Below, in pieces: positions 24,614 to 36,539 of a stretch of DNA of 64,000 bases; positions within the stretch are counted from its first letter, which is position 1, and each line of letters starts with the position of its first letter. The position numbers and the translations under genes were made by a program. The DNA lies in the NCBI GenBank assembly GCA_946894095.1, contig OX335657.1, positions 16,058,001 to 16,122,000 of the forward strand. The letters are read 5' to 3'. Source of the stretch: Incurvaria masculella (taxonomy: Eukaryota > Arthropoda > Insecta > Lepidoptera > Incurvariidae). The notes beneath the pieces were generated by a model, which saw only the letters and a program-made list of their open reading frames with translations, had not been told where the DNA came from and did not search any database.

Positions 24614-24852
24614 GTCTTTTTAATCAATGCTACACACCTGAGTGTGTTCGTATTTTAATTTAAGCTGTAGTGTAATGCACAGTAGTTGGGGTATAGTATG
24701 TACGAGGTGTGAAATACCTTCAAGTAAAGCCTTTTAAGCCTTCCTCATTGACTTCCTCCCCAGACAAAAAATGTTTCGCGGTTAGCACATACTACTCATA
24801 ACAGCCTATTCACAGTGGGCGAACTAACTTTTATACTCCGGAATAAACAGAC

Positions 24853-25128
24853 AGACGTATTCAGAGTGGGCGGACTAACGCTAATACGCCGGACTGAGCC
24901 CCGGTTGCACGAAGAGACGGCCTAATTAATCAATGTTCAAACACGTGACTTTTAGTGAACCGCATAGAGTTCCTTCCATACTGTCTATACAAAGTGACGT
25001 GTTTAATCGTACATTGATGTTGATTTAAATTTTTGTCCTTTCGTGCACTCGGCCCTAAAGCGGTTTTTGTATGTTTAGTCCGGTGCTAATATCGTACTAA
25101 GTTTTGACAGGTTCTCCCTGAATACGAC
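24853..25128. mobile_element. MITE with family-P element nested inside (24898-25065)
   Basis: The outer ends are 'gtattcagagtgggcgg' on the left and '...ctccctgaatacg' on the right. The inner insertion runs from 'gccccggttgcacgaagaga' to 'tttcgtgcactcggccct'. The compact copy at 16741-16850 lacks the insertion. Confidence 0.55.
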
Positions 25129-25345
25129 TGGAGAATTGAAGAACGCGCGCAGTGGGCGAAATTACATCTGCGAGTCCGAGTTTGACTCTCGGTTTGACTT
25201 GACAACGCATCTTCGCCGTATATAAGTTGGCCGTTTGTAATCCGAGTTAGTTTTTACAGATTGAAGAATTAAAACTCTTATGCGATTGACGTTTTAACGT
25301 AATTTCGAAGTTCCGTAAACGCCAATTTAGGTGAGAACTGGGACT
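25128..25345. repeat. Dispersed repeat related to 55510-55805
   Basis: Both copies share 'attgaagaRcgcg', 'gcagtgggcg', 'tgcgagtccRagtt' and 'gaagttccgtaaa', in the same order. No coding signal. The remaining gap to 26054 holds short SINE-B fragments (25770-25890) and A/T-rich DNA. AATAAA-type signals for the - strand gene upstream are present in reverse near 25397-25412. Confidence 0.5.
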
Positions 25346-26053
25346 GCAGTTTCACGATCGTTGGGCGATACAGACAAAAACCATTCAAAAGTTGTACTAT
25401 TTTATTTAGTCATTAATTTTATTATTACATCATGAGAAACAAAACCAATTTTAACACAAACTTAATTCAAAGCCACACGACATATTTACTAACGGCACGA
25501 AACTTCACAACACAATTTAGGTAATTTCGAATTGTTTCATGGCGTGGTTTTCATCGGAACCTTCTCCTCTGGACCCGCTGCGGCGGCGGGGGCGCGTAGT
25601 GGTGGGGGTACGGCAGCCGAGGAGTCCCGAAAGACCAGGAGGAGTTCGGACATGGAGTGAAATCGCGGTCTTGCAGGCCGTTGTGTTTGCCTCTCAACAT
25701 AGCTCCACCGCCGCCGGTCTGGAAACACCATTAAGGCTGAAGTGCACCATCTCCAGTTATATATCTAATCGACCGTGTAGCAAGGACACATTCATTTAAG
25801 AAAGAGCCCCGTAAACGGACGTAACGGTCAATATTGAACATTCAAACAAGCTGGCTCGGAAGTATATTCTTTAATTTATGTGTCCTTGCTTCATCATCGA
25901 TTGTAAGTACATACAACATTAGATTTAGATTAATGTTCATTCAGTGATGCTAAACACATTAAACTTGTCTATTCCAGATATAAAAAAAGATAGCATGGGT
26001 ATTTGATGAGGACATTGAGATTTTAGGCGCTCCACAGTTATTTTTGCTTTCAA

Positions 26054-29000
26054 TCAGTTGTAGTCTGTCAGTACATAAAGATTGATAGTTTCAGCCTCGC
26101 CATTTCTTGTCTTTGCCTGTTGGCTAGAATTAATGCTCAAGCCAGGATAATCGGAGGAAAGCCTAGCTAACAAGAAATACAGCTTATAAAATCGACCTAA
26201 GCCGTAGACCGTCAAAACCAAATCACTGTCAAACAGCTTATTACCTACCTCGTTAATTGCTGTTCCCTCAGGTAACCCTCTGTTCCCTTCCACCTTAACA
26301 GGAACTGCATTATCTTGACCCGAAGTGTCATCCCCGGCCACCTTGGATGTCGCCTCGATCGGAACCGGCTTCGATGCCTGCTGGGGCGGCGCGTGCAGCC
26401 TGCCTTCCGATTGCGAGCCGACATAAGTAGGCGCCTTCGCGCTGGGCCCCGTCGCTGACGCCGTGCCCCTGTTCAGGCTCACTTGAGGCCTGCTCGGTAT
26501 GCGCATGGTGCTGCGCCGCGGGATCGAAGTCTTGCTGATGGTAGACTTGACGGCGCTGAATGGCGGGGGCAGGGTTTGCGGCAGTGGTAAACTTCTCTGG
26601 TTGTAACGGTTCGAAGGGATCAGTTGGATCGGTTGCCCTAGTGTGTTGAACTCGTACTGCTCTCTCGGAGGCCGGGGAGGCTGACTGTTCGTTTCTGCGG
26701 GGTAAATCGGGTCTTGCACGACGGGCGCTTCGGCTACTTGGCCGGGAGTCGCGACCGGTTGAGATCCTAGTTCGTTTGGCGCTAATGCCATGCTGTTTGG
26801 GTCGTCGCTTTGAGGTACTTCGTTTGATTCCTGCACGCGCGGCTGAATATCTTCCACTGCGATGCCTGCCGCGGGTGGCTGGATCGCTTGTGCAGGAGCC
26901 GTTTGTTGAGGATTTCCCATGAAATTGTGCATGTATTTTGAAAACCCTTTATTATTGCTCATCAGGTTGTTCATCATCTGGACGGCGGCCATTTTTTGAT
27001 TATTCGGGTTCATCTGCCACGCGATTGCCATGGGATCGAACCCTACGTCTCCGCCATCTGGACCGACCACTGCTCCCGGAAACATCTGATTGAATGTGAT
27101 TCCTTTGGGAGCCGCGTTACCTCGACAGCAGCATCGTTTACCCATAGGGTTCTGTGCACCCTCATTGACATTTCCTTGGCCACGAGGATTTTTCAGTTTC
27201 CCTTGTACTACGTTAGGAGAGGGGGCATTTGGGGTTGGTTGCAGCATGTTTCCACTTTGATGAGCTTTCCCGTGGCTCATTCCTTCTTGCCCCATATTTC
27301 TAGGCATCATGTTAGGAGACGTAACAATAGCCGATTCCGGAATTGCATTAAGAGTGTTAAGTCCTCCGCTATATATCGGATTCATATTGTTTTGTGCCAT
27401 ACGCATATTGTTATGTTTTGGCGACATTCGATTCATTGGACTTGCTCCCATATTCAAAGTTCCCTGCGCTGGGACCATTTCATTCATATTATGGCCCCGC
27501 ATAGTAGGATGTCCACCTTCTACAGGTACCTGCCCAAGCGGTTGCATCATGCATGTGTTTCTCTGCGTCGAATTGGAATCAGAACCAGCTATTCCTGTAT
27601 TCATCATATTCATTGGATTTGTGCGGGCTTGTTTCATAAACAAATTAGTATTCCCATGCTGCGCAGACATTTGATCGCCTTGCATATAATTGTGTGTTTT
27701 CGCTGTGTTTCCTGGAGAACCATTCGAGAAATTCGCTGATTTCTTGCCGGAATCGCCTCCAGACATGTTCATCATTTTCATGATTTGGCCACCCATACCT
27801 TGGCTCATATTAGGCATCCCAATCTTACCTTGCGCACCCATGCCGCCCGTGCTTGGGTTTCCAGCACCCATGCACATACCTGGCACACCTCCAGCGTTTC
27901 CGGACGAACCGGTGGTGGTATTAGAAGAGTTCATGCCTTGGAAGTCATCCATGATTTCTTTGACCGTAGGCTGCATGAGGTTCGTATTAAGATAGTCGTA
28001 TGTGTCGGTGTACATCTTGACCGGATTGCATGCGTGTCCGCAGTTGGGAGCGACCACCGTCTGCTGGCACGGAGCCCGCCGACAGCATCCGCCGGTGTTG
28101 CCACAGCCTCTTTGCATTGGCTGCTGTTGCTGATTTGGATTTGAAAATAGTTTGCCCATGCAGCCACTGAAAATGACACGCAAACATTTGTTGTAATTGA
28201 TACATGTAATGAAAATGAGTGTCGAGTTTAATTTACTCCAGAAAACGCAGAGAACTACTGGACTGAAAAGTAAAGAGTGCTTTAATCGATTAAAAATCTT
28301 TCTATTTATATCAATACACAAATGCTTACGATTAAATTGAGGAAGCCCACTACCTTTAGGCTCTAGCAACGGCTAGGTGATTCAGAAATGGACACACCAC
28401 TCGTTCAGTGTGCCATAACACATCAATGGCGAAAAAGACATTAGTCAACCACTGGGAACTGATGAGCAGAGGGCGTGAAAGTGGGGGGCGGGGGCATATG
28501 CCCCCTCTAAAATCCAACAGAGCAGAGGAAGGGGTGACCAAAGAAGTCCCCCCCCTCACCCGTCATGGAATACTTCCGCGTTCGCTATGTTTTATGTTTT
28601 AGAGAACCGAAAATGGTGCGTACGGGCCAGTGTCGATCAGTGTCGATCAGACATAATCCGCACTTGGTGAAAACTAAGCTAAATGTTTAAATGGCTGTGG
28701 TATTTTTAAATATCTGGCGCACATCCATCATGTCCGTACATTCAGTTTCAAAATGTACGTCTTCTTAATGAGACCCCCATTTCTCACACCGAAATTTAAT
28801 GATATGTTAAATGGCCTTGCATACAATTCTGTCGCTTGTTGCTGTATTCCGATATTCCTTCTTTATTTGCGTTTTTTATGTAATTCTTGCACAGTTTTAC
28901 CACACAATTGGGGTTTTTTGGGGCGCATTATTAGCCATAACAACAACAAACAACAGCGGGCGGCTGTCTGGCGACAAAGTGGTGTCCCCGCGACGCAAAG

Positions 29001-29208
29001 AACACCACTATTGTTGCTCCATTTATTTTGTATGGAAGGGCCTGTTCTTACGTAGTAATATATATGTCAATGCCTGAATCCTACAACCATTTTGAGCTGA
29101 ATTCAAAGTTTGCTTGGATAATCTGTAAAACTCTTACCAATCAGCACCCTGTAGTTGAGACATAACGCTGTTCAACTCACTGAGGATTCGTCCTTTATCT
29201 AACGACAT
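26054..29208 (-). CDS. Met/Asn/Gly-rich protein with Cys clusters, unrecognised
   Basis: Two exons on the - strand: 29208-29138 (ATG at 29208; MSLDKGRILSELNSVMSQLQ...) and 28166-26054 (stop). The donor 'gattg|gtaaga' and acceptor 'ttttcag|tggctgc' join in phase within a Cys codon, giving about 727 residues. The open frame extends upstream of 28166, but that part is intron. An amphipathic N-terminus is followed by a Cys-rich stretch ('GCGNTGGCCRRAPC', 'NCGHAC'). A long low-complexity region rich in Met, Asn, Gly and Gln (about residues 100-400) is interrupted by a second Cys cluster ('KRCCCRG'). A Pro-rich region follows (about 480-680), then a more ordered C-terminus ('VYGLGRFYKLYFLLARLSSD'). 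I do not recognise the family and assign no function. It is in the same orientation as SPEF2, 2.3 kb upstream of it; a testis role is speculation only. Confidence 0.75.
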
Positions 29209-29466
29209 TGTAATTGAGATCACTGAAATTTAGAAAAACTATAAATTATTCAAGAACCCATGAATTTAAAAGATTATCCGAAAGTAAAAAATTGACGCGA
29301 CATACGACGAACGATTGACAGTCTTTTTGATTTCAACCGTTTCGTAATTTGCAATTCTAAATACAAATTAAGCTGCCAGTATTGTTTGCCCAAATTCTCG
29401 ATCAAAACGCATTCTTGTGGCGGCAACGTAGCTACGAATTGGCTTCTAGCCTAAGGCTTCTAAACT

Positions 29467-29940
29467 CAGGCTGAAATAAATAGTCGTAACAGAAACGAAG
29501 GCTGAGATAAATAGTCGTAACAGAAACTAAGGCTGAGATAAATAGTCGTAACAGAAACTAAGGTTGAGATAAATAGTCGTAACTGAAACTAAGGCTGAGA
29601 TAAATAGTCGTAACAGAAACTATGGTTGAGATAAATAGTCGTAACAGAAACTAAGGCTGAGATAAATAGTCGTAACAGAAACTAAGGTTGAGATAAATAG
29701 TCGTAACTGAAACTAAGGCTGAGGTAAATATTCGTAACAGAAACTAGGGCTGATATAAATAGTCGTAATAGAAACTAAGCCTGAGATAAATAGTCGTAAC
29801 TGAAACTAAGGCTGAGATAAATAGTCGTAACTGAAACTAAGGCTGAGATAAAAAGTCGTAACATAAACTAAGGCTGAGATAAATAGTCGTAACAGAAACG
29901 AAGGCTGAGATAAATAATCGTAACTGAAACTAAAACTAAC
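29467..29940. repeat. Minisatellite, ~15 copies of a 31-bp unit
   Basis: The unit contains 'ggctgagataaatagtcgta' followed by 'acWgaaacta', with point variants between copies (aca/act, ggc/ggt). The same unit occurs singly or in short runs at 46505-46740 and, inverted, at 46930-46965 and 47060-47085. In both places it is next to a 'tagWactttgtgacRtcac' motif, so it is part of a dispersed element. Confidence 0.9.
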
Positions 29941-30552
29941 GAAAAGTAGAACTTTGTGACGTCACTTTGTATTACTTTGACATTTCGTCCATACTAATCC
30001 TTTTTTTATACGTAGAGGATGACAGCAACTCGTGCGAGAACTTTGCGTTTTTCTTCCATGAGTAATGTTGTAACCGCATTAAACTCTGTACAGTAATTTA
30101 CGACATATTCGCATTTGAATAATCTCAAAACAGTTCATTTTGCATACACTTGAAATTTAATTATTATTAAAAGCATTTTGACCAATTCAAGACCAAAAAA
30201 AAATAAAAAAAATAACGTGTTAAATGCATGGAGGTGAAGAATTTAACCTCCATCTATATTGAATATATAACCTTTATATATATAAAAAACAGGATCGACG
30301 GTGGCTTTCACCCACATGTATACTTCCAATGTTTCGTTGTAAACATTTACAACTCTATTGTTTAGTTTAATATGTTCTTCCTTCATTGCCGAAAACGAGC
30401 GAAATACTGGCTTGGTACGAAAACGTATATTTCACATAAGAAACAAACGTGTTGAAAATCTTACAATTCAAAGGTATTAAAAAATAGTATTTTTATGGAA
30501 TCAACGACATTTCAACATGGAGGTGAAGAGATTACAGGAGCGCGGATGCTAA
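29941..30552. other. No gene seen; end of a minisatellite-bearing element, then AT-rich DNA
   Basis: 29941-29995 ('aacgaaaagtagaactttgt...catttcgtccatac') matches the element flank at 46545-46600. The rest has no recognisable signal. Confidence 0.5.
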
Positions 30553-30895
30553 AAACCCAGCCAAGTGCAATTCGGACGAACTGGAAGTGTTCCGTACCAT
30601 CGTAAAAGATTTAATACGAAAAAACGTGTAGTATGGAAGCCCCCTTTATTATTTTTAAATTTTACCTATTTGTTGTTATAGCGGCCAAATAAATACACAC
30701 TCTATGAAAATTGCAGCTGCCTTCCCATGAGACAGAGCCCTGTGACAGACGGAAGGACGGACGAACGGATGGAAGCACGGACAGCGGAGGCTTAGTAATA
30801 GGGTACCGTTGGCACCCTTTGGGTACGGAACCCAAGAAAGTGTCGACACCACAATTGTGCCGCGGAAGGCGTGACAGCCGGATTCGGCTCTCGGT
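30553..30895 (+). repeat. Dispersed lepidopteran repeat with GGAC-type microsatellite, copy 1
   Basis: Runs from 'aagtgcaattcggacgaact' through 'tatagcggccaaataaatac' and 'gtgacagacggaaggacgg' to 'tttgggtacggaaccca'. Two further copies lie at 40558-40813 (minus) and 54935-55223 (plus). Confidence 0.8.
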
Positions 30896-31125
30896 GAATC
30901 ACCCATGACCATCAGTGCTTAGCATAATAATTTTACCTACCAAATTGGATTTTTCCATTGGATCATCACTACGTAACAAACGTGCTAGGCGATATAATGT
31001 TATAAGGTCGCGTGGCGTCATATTTTGCGCGCTCGTTGTATGGAAGGTATTTCTCCATACATTCTTCACCTCTATGTATTTTAAACGATAACTTTGTTAG
31101 ACATAGACTTTGTTAGACTATCTTG

Positions 31126-34100
31126 TTAGACAGCGGTGCCGCGGTAGAGGTCGTGAAAGCGGTCGGCCTCCCGCCAGCCGCTCTGCAGCGCGCCGTGCAC
31201 CGTCGAGAAGTTGCGCGCGTTGGTCGCCTCCCCGGCGAACAGCAGCCGCGCGTTGGCGGCGCTCGGCAGTGGGGAAGCGAGGTCCTCCGCCGCCGCGGGG
31301 AGGGCGTCCGACACGAGCCCGTGGAAGGAGTAGGAGCCTCGGACGTCGGGGTCCGAGTACCACGTTGACCTGACAACAATAGGTGTTTAGAGGCGTGGAT
31401 CGCCCAATTATTAATAATGGTTATGGTGGAACTAAACTTGCGTTAGAGAGACAGGACTGATATAGAAAATACTACTATATGTTGTCACCTGGAGGGGATG
31501 AAAATTTTAACTACTACTAACTAATTGTATATTGTGTGGTCGATCTCGAGAGTGACTAGAAAGGCATAGCAGTACTTAGCGGGAGCACAAACGCAACGAT
31601 ACAGCGGTATCGAATGATAACTGTGTTTTATCTTATCGTTGAGTAATCCACGTGCAAAGTTATTGTATAAATGCTCGAAAATTTGGGACCTTACAACTTA
31701 AAAATTAATATTATATCAGACATCTAGTTCGATTGGTTGGTACCATCGATCCATAGTTTATAGACAAAATTGTTGAAAAAACGTTGGCAATCATAGCACT
31801 TGCGAATGAAGAGTGCAGCAACGTCTTGATCACCATTGAAGTACCTGCGAATATTCTTTGCATCAGGAACAGTCACGTTGCTGTCCCTGAAGAAGAACTC
31901 CAGCAGTCCCTTAGTCTTCTGCTCGACGAGCGCCACGTCCAGGGTCTCCATGTGCCGGGCTGCGGCACCCGATATCCACAGCTCGATGACGTGCTCGTTG
32001 CTAGTAGGCACCGAGAAGCTGCCGATTTCCTGAAGCCACCAATCCTCCGCCGGAAACTTGCGTCTGTCCTCTAAATTTGGAAAATAATAATAAAATGTCT
32101 GTTGGTCTGCAGATTTGAATACTGTGGGGTCATAATAACGTTAGGACACGAATTATTGGTACCAAAATGTATCAAAATGTTTAATTTGAGGTTATACGAC
32201 AACATTTACATTGAAGCATTGTAAGATTTTGAAAATAAACAGAAAACGCTTTTGGTCTGCTGACATTCGTCAGCAGGAGATAACGGTTTTGTCGTATCCT
32301 TTAAAATATCATATCATAACGACCTTAGAATCTAATTTAATTAAACCTTTTTCTAATAAAACTTTTTTTATATATTGGAGCAATTGCTAATGATTTTGAT
32401 TTTTATTTCATTGATTAACGTCGATCAGACTGGTTTTACAAAAGCAGACGTAGACATTACAAAACAATAGGAATATCGAAATGTTTTGCGTTTCAAAGTC
32501 GAAGTTGCAGTTCAAACTCAGACACATCAATATAGGTAGTCGTCACGGCTTGGGTATTATTGTTAGGCACCTGGAGACACACGTGCCAAGAGCCCCAGAA
32601 TAAATAATAGTGCTACCAGAGCTACCTGAGTCAGAGGATAAGCCGGTATATTCACGAGAAAACACTGCTTCGGCCATCTGTTTAATTGCAAGGCCGAAAG
32701 GCCGGTAAGTTCCGATAAAGGTAATTTTAATTTATAGTACCTACTATTATTTGATTGTGTTCATTATTTTCTTATTGTACATATTGGTTATCAAAGAAAG
32801 ATAACGTGGTTTCGTTCATGGATTTGCAGAAATATATTTCATTAGTCGCCAACATACCATTAGACCATAGGAAAAGTATCCATTTCTGCTCTCCCCACCA
32901 GATATCTTCGTAATATAGACATATTTTATCTACAACGCCGAATGAAAGAGCAGCAATCGCGCGCGCTTTCTCTATAGGTAGAGATGGTTCAAACAGGGCT
33001 GCGTGGCTGCAAAGAGATAAAGACATCCATCGACTGAAATTAAATTAATTCAGTTACAGTTCGACACGTGCGTCGGCCAAAAGGACCGAGGAAAATAACT
33101 GTGGTAAGCCAATCTCAGATAATAGTTTAAACACCCACAGAACACTCAAATCAGTTATAAATTAATTCGGTTTGGAATAGGCAATTTACAGAACAACATA
33201 TTTCCTGCGAGAGTAACTAATGGCATATATGGCTGAAGGAGAATAAACCTGTGCTTCAAAACTCCAAGAGAAATTGTCACAATGGCAGCTTTCGCTCGGT
33301 ATGTGTCTCCGCCAGCTGTAACGATAACGACCCCATCCACAGTCCAGTCTATCTGCGTCACCTGCAGAGTGAAATCGAAATGTTACGCTATGGTTTCATG
33401 TATTCAAGAAAGTGATTTAATAAGAGTGATTTACCTTGGTACTGAGACGGATATCCACTGGTAGACCCGAGCCATTGTTGTATTTATGAAGCAGGATATC
33501 GTAGAGGGTTCTATATCCAATCCTGGATGCAATCATATATAATCATGTATTATTGTTGTGAAGTAAACAATATACAGTAAATTTACACAATATTCAAGAA
33601 ACGAATGATATCGTAGCGAAGATATCGTTTCAGTGACGCTACAGAGAAAGGGTTTTGTTGTAGATCGTAAAGACATTCTTGTATCGAAGACCGCGGATCT
33701 AAATCCTTGGGTATACTCGTGCATCTCTGTTTTAACCATGGAGGTAAAGAATGTATGTAGAAATAACTTGAATGACGCCACGCGGCTTACAATATTATAT
33801 CGCCGTCCACATTTGTAGCGCAGTGATGAAAACGGAGAAAAATCCAATTTGAAGTCTCCCAAATTGGTAGGTAAACTGATAAATATAAGAATATTTTTTT
33901 CAATAAACCACATGGTCGTTGTTGTATTCAGCGAGTGCAGACACAAAAGCCAAATTCCTCCGGCGGCGGCACAATTCAACGTGTCGATACTTTTTTAGTT
34001 CCATCCGTTCTCCTGTTATTTATTCACCTCTATGGATTAAAACGCGCATTTTCGTAAAAGATGCGGATCCATGGCTAGTAACCCATGTAAATGTGTAGAT

Positions 34101-36155
34101 CTGCTATACCTACTAAACGGTAGCGGGTGCCTGGTTCCATCACATTTGAATAGAATATAGTCAGACGGTAGTATTTTCAATTCATTGTAGCCGTGCTCAT
34201 ATGAGGAAAAGGTGGGTTGGGCTATTTTTCATTGCCACAGATTTTAATTATAGGGCTATCAATGTCCAGTTCCAATAAAAAAGAATAATCTTAAATTTAT
34301 ATTTTTAACCGATTATAATTACGCGTAATATCTTCTCGTAATGACAGTATGTGAATAAATAGAGAACCTGTGCCACGACCATTCCTGACTTCCAGACGAT
34401 TCTTCGTACTCCCCGAGTCCCTTGCCACTTATATCATGCCATGAATCAGACGCGTCTGCTGTACTCAGCTCGAGCTCAAGCAATCGTAAGATATTTCTGC
34501 AGGTCTCTCTATCGGAAGCAATGGCAGGTTTATCTTTTACAAATTGGTAGAACCGTTCAGTCAAGAACTGGCCAACTGTGAGGTTATGAGGAATAGCTCC
34601 CTCTTCGTACAGGGTATGGAGACGATTCAAGACATCATCTAGAAATGTTTCGTTCAAGTTGCCCGTTCTGATGAAGTGTGGCCGAGAAGTTGTGTAACGT
34701 ATTGACACGTTGTTTTGACGTGCTATCTCGTAAACTACGTTCTGCAACAAATACAAATGGTAATTTGAAGGGATGTTGGGTCTTTCTCTGTTTTTATGGT
34801 GTGTACCAACCATGGAGAACGCTTGGAAAACCATCAAGCAAAAAAATATATCTCTGCTTGGACGAAGAAGAGGCGCTCAGCCTCAATGGCCCAGTGGCGC
34901 GACACTTCGGTGATCGCTCTCCGAAGTTAAGCAACGCTGGGTCCGGTCTGGTCTTGGATGGGTGACCATTCGACCGTTGAGAGAGGCTGGCCGTGGTTCG
35001 GATTCCACGTTAAACTGTAGGTCCCCTTCCTTACTTGCTAGGTGGTAGGGTAAATCCCGCCCGGGTTCGGGTGAACGATGGTCGAAGCGGCAATGAAAAT
35101 TGTCCGTGTTTTCCGTCCAGTTCAATGTAGCCGTGCAATATAAGGAAGGTCCTGGCATGGCACCTAGTACCCATCTGGTGTGTTAGGCTAATACCATGAC
35201 AGAAAGTGTGGTATTACCCATCTATGTCCAGTCACATAAAAAAAAATATCTTCGTGTTTCGCAGGTACTGAATAAGTGAAGTTTTCATATATCTGTTGCA
35301 TTAAATAAAACTGAAATGATGTGTGTATATGTATAAATATTATGTTTATATATTATGCCTTGGCAGCGAAGAAACATACTAAGCCAAAGTGCAACAAAGG
35401 ATTAAATATTTAATGTTCTGTTGCATTAATTGCAATTAATTAAGCAATTGAGTAATACATATTTATATTCACATAATAAGTGTACGAAAAAAAATCCGTC
35501 TAGTTAAAGAAATTCGTGCTTCAGATAAAGGAGAAGTCCTGGCATTGCACCAAGTTTCTTTAGGATCGCAGGATGGTGAATGAGTTTTAGATCCTCAAGC
35601 TCAGCCCAGGCGCACACGGGCCCACTATTTCAGGTGGGGAACTCCGAATAATTCATGGTAACAGTGACAATCCAGACATCGGTTTCCTTATTCTTGTTCT
35701 TAGTCCGGTTACCCCCTGACCGCTGCCGAACTCCTGCGTATTGACCTTGCCACCGAGCCGACAATTCAGCACGCGGTGCCCGCGCTCCGCCACCCTGGAC
35801 AGAGTTCCAAACACGGATACACCCAGACCATCCACTGTTGCGTGGTTCGTAGAGGACTCCGCATGATGCAGGGCAGGAGTGACCCTTCGGACAGCCGGCT
35901 CCCAGTACAGTACCTCGCCGTGGATCCACTCGGCGCCGAACTCGACCAGGCCGCCGCCGAACTCCTGCGTGTTGACCCTGCCGCCGAGCCGGCCCTTGCT
36001 CTCCAGCCCCAGCACGCGGTGCCCGCGCTCCGCCAGCCTGGACAGCGCGCCCAGTCCGGATGCTCCCAGGCCCACCACTATCGCGTCGTACGCAGGCGGG
36101 GACTCCGCAAGGACGTGGGACAGACATGTCAATACCAGACCTGTACAACAAGTGA
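31126..36155 (-). CDS. Flavin amine oxidase (spermine/polyamine oxidase-like), seven exons, extreme N-terminus missing
   Basis: Exons on the - strand: ~36155-35914, 34741-34368, 33522-33435, 33361-33249, 33006-32858, 32070-31845 and 31369-31126 (stop TAA). All six junctions are GT-AG and in phase, giving about 477 residues. The first exon is open back to ~36155 and encodes a hydrophobic signal-peptide-like run ('CCTGLVLTCLSHVLAES') but no ATG, so a short first exon must lie upstream. The FAD Rossmann motif 'VVGLGASGLGALSRLAERGH' is followed by 'GRLGGRVNT' and 'GAEWIHGE' (conserved flavin-proximal His). Later blocks are 'AIVTISLGVLKH', 'LFEPSLPIEKARAIAALSFG' and the C-terminal FAD site 'ARLLFAGEATN'. 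The family oxidises spermine or acetylated polyamines, releasing H2O2; a signal peptide would suggest secretion. Which substrate is used cannot be told from sequence. A decayed copy of the FAD exon lies in the next intron. Confidence 0.9.
34180..34287 (+). repeat. Degenerate SINE tail in amine oxidase intron
   Basis: 'ttgtagccgtgctcatatga...aatgtccagttccaataaaaa' matches the SINE body/tail with decay. Confidence 0.45.
34873..35243 (+). repeat. SINE with best-preserved 5S-rRNA head
   Basis: The head contains 'ccgaagttaagcaacgctgg' (5S A box) and 'cttggatgggtgaccat' (5S C box) in the right order and spacing. It is preceded by 'aatggcccagtggcgcgac', which also resembles the first bases of the tRNA-headed copies. 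The body and tail are as in the other copies, ending in an A-run at about 35243. It lies in the intron between the first two amine oxidase exons. Confidence 0.85.
35713..35868 (-). pseudogene. Decayed duplicate of the amine oxidase FAD-binding exon, inside the adjoining intron
   Basis: On the - strand the frame continues past the real donor at 35913 and reads 'GLGVSVFGTLSRVAERGHR' then 'RLGGKVNTQEFGSG'. This is a clear copy of the exon's 'GLGASGLGALSRLAERGHR' and 'RLGGRVNTQEFGGG', with a short deletion (ESKG lost) and many substitutions. It lacks the 'EFGAEWIHGE' end and a usable donor. It begins about 45 bases downstream of the real exon, so it arose by a local tandem duplication. Confidence 0.8.
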
Positions 36156-36539
36156 CTGTATAGTCAAATTTATTTAAAGATTAATTGATGCATCTTAATA
36201 ATTAAAATGGAAATAAAATTGAATACATGAACTAAACAAAAGTCTTATTTTGACCCAGCTGAAGATTGTAACATACGTTACTTTATTATTTTTTTTATTT
36301 TTAGGCATTATCAGCATTTGAATTGTATTGAACTACACTTGCGGTAGCCTTCAGAACAATGTCAGTGTCTATGCATACACACAATGGACATTTATAGTTA
36401 TCTACATAATGGAAAAGTACACGTTTCTAGGAACCAACCGTCAAAATTATTCTAGAAACAAGACAACAAACCACGAACATTGGTACCGTCTATTTCTACC
36501 ATCCAGCAATTCAAGGATGTCTCCCTCATGCGCGCGCGC

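Noticed and set aside
26996..27739. 247-codon plus-strand ORF opposite the Met/Asn-rich gene
   Set aside because: Its His/Arg/Ile/Cys-rich composition is the complement of Met/Asn/Gly codons on the real strand; no domain, no splice context.
35653..36132. 159-codon single-exon amine oxidase ORF
   Set aside because: It runs through a good donor at 35913 into the decayed duplicate exon; the family alignment resumes at the exon at 34741, so the continuous ORF is not the product.
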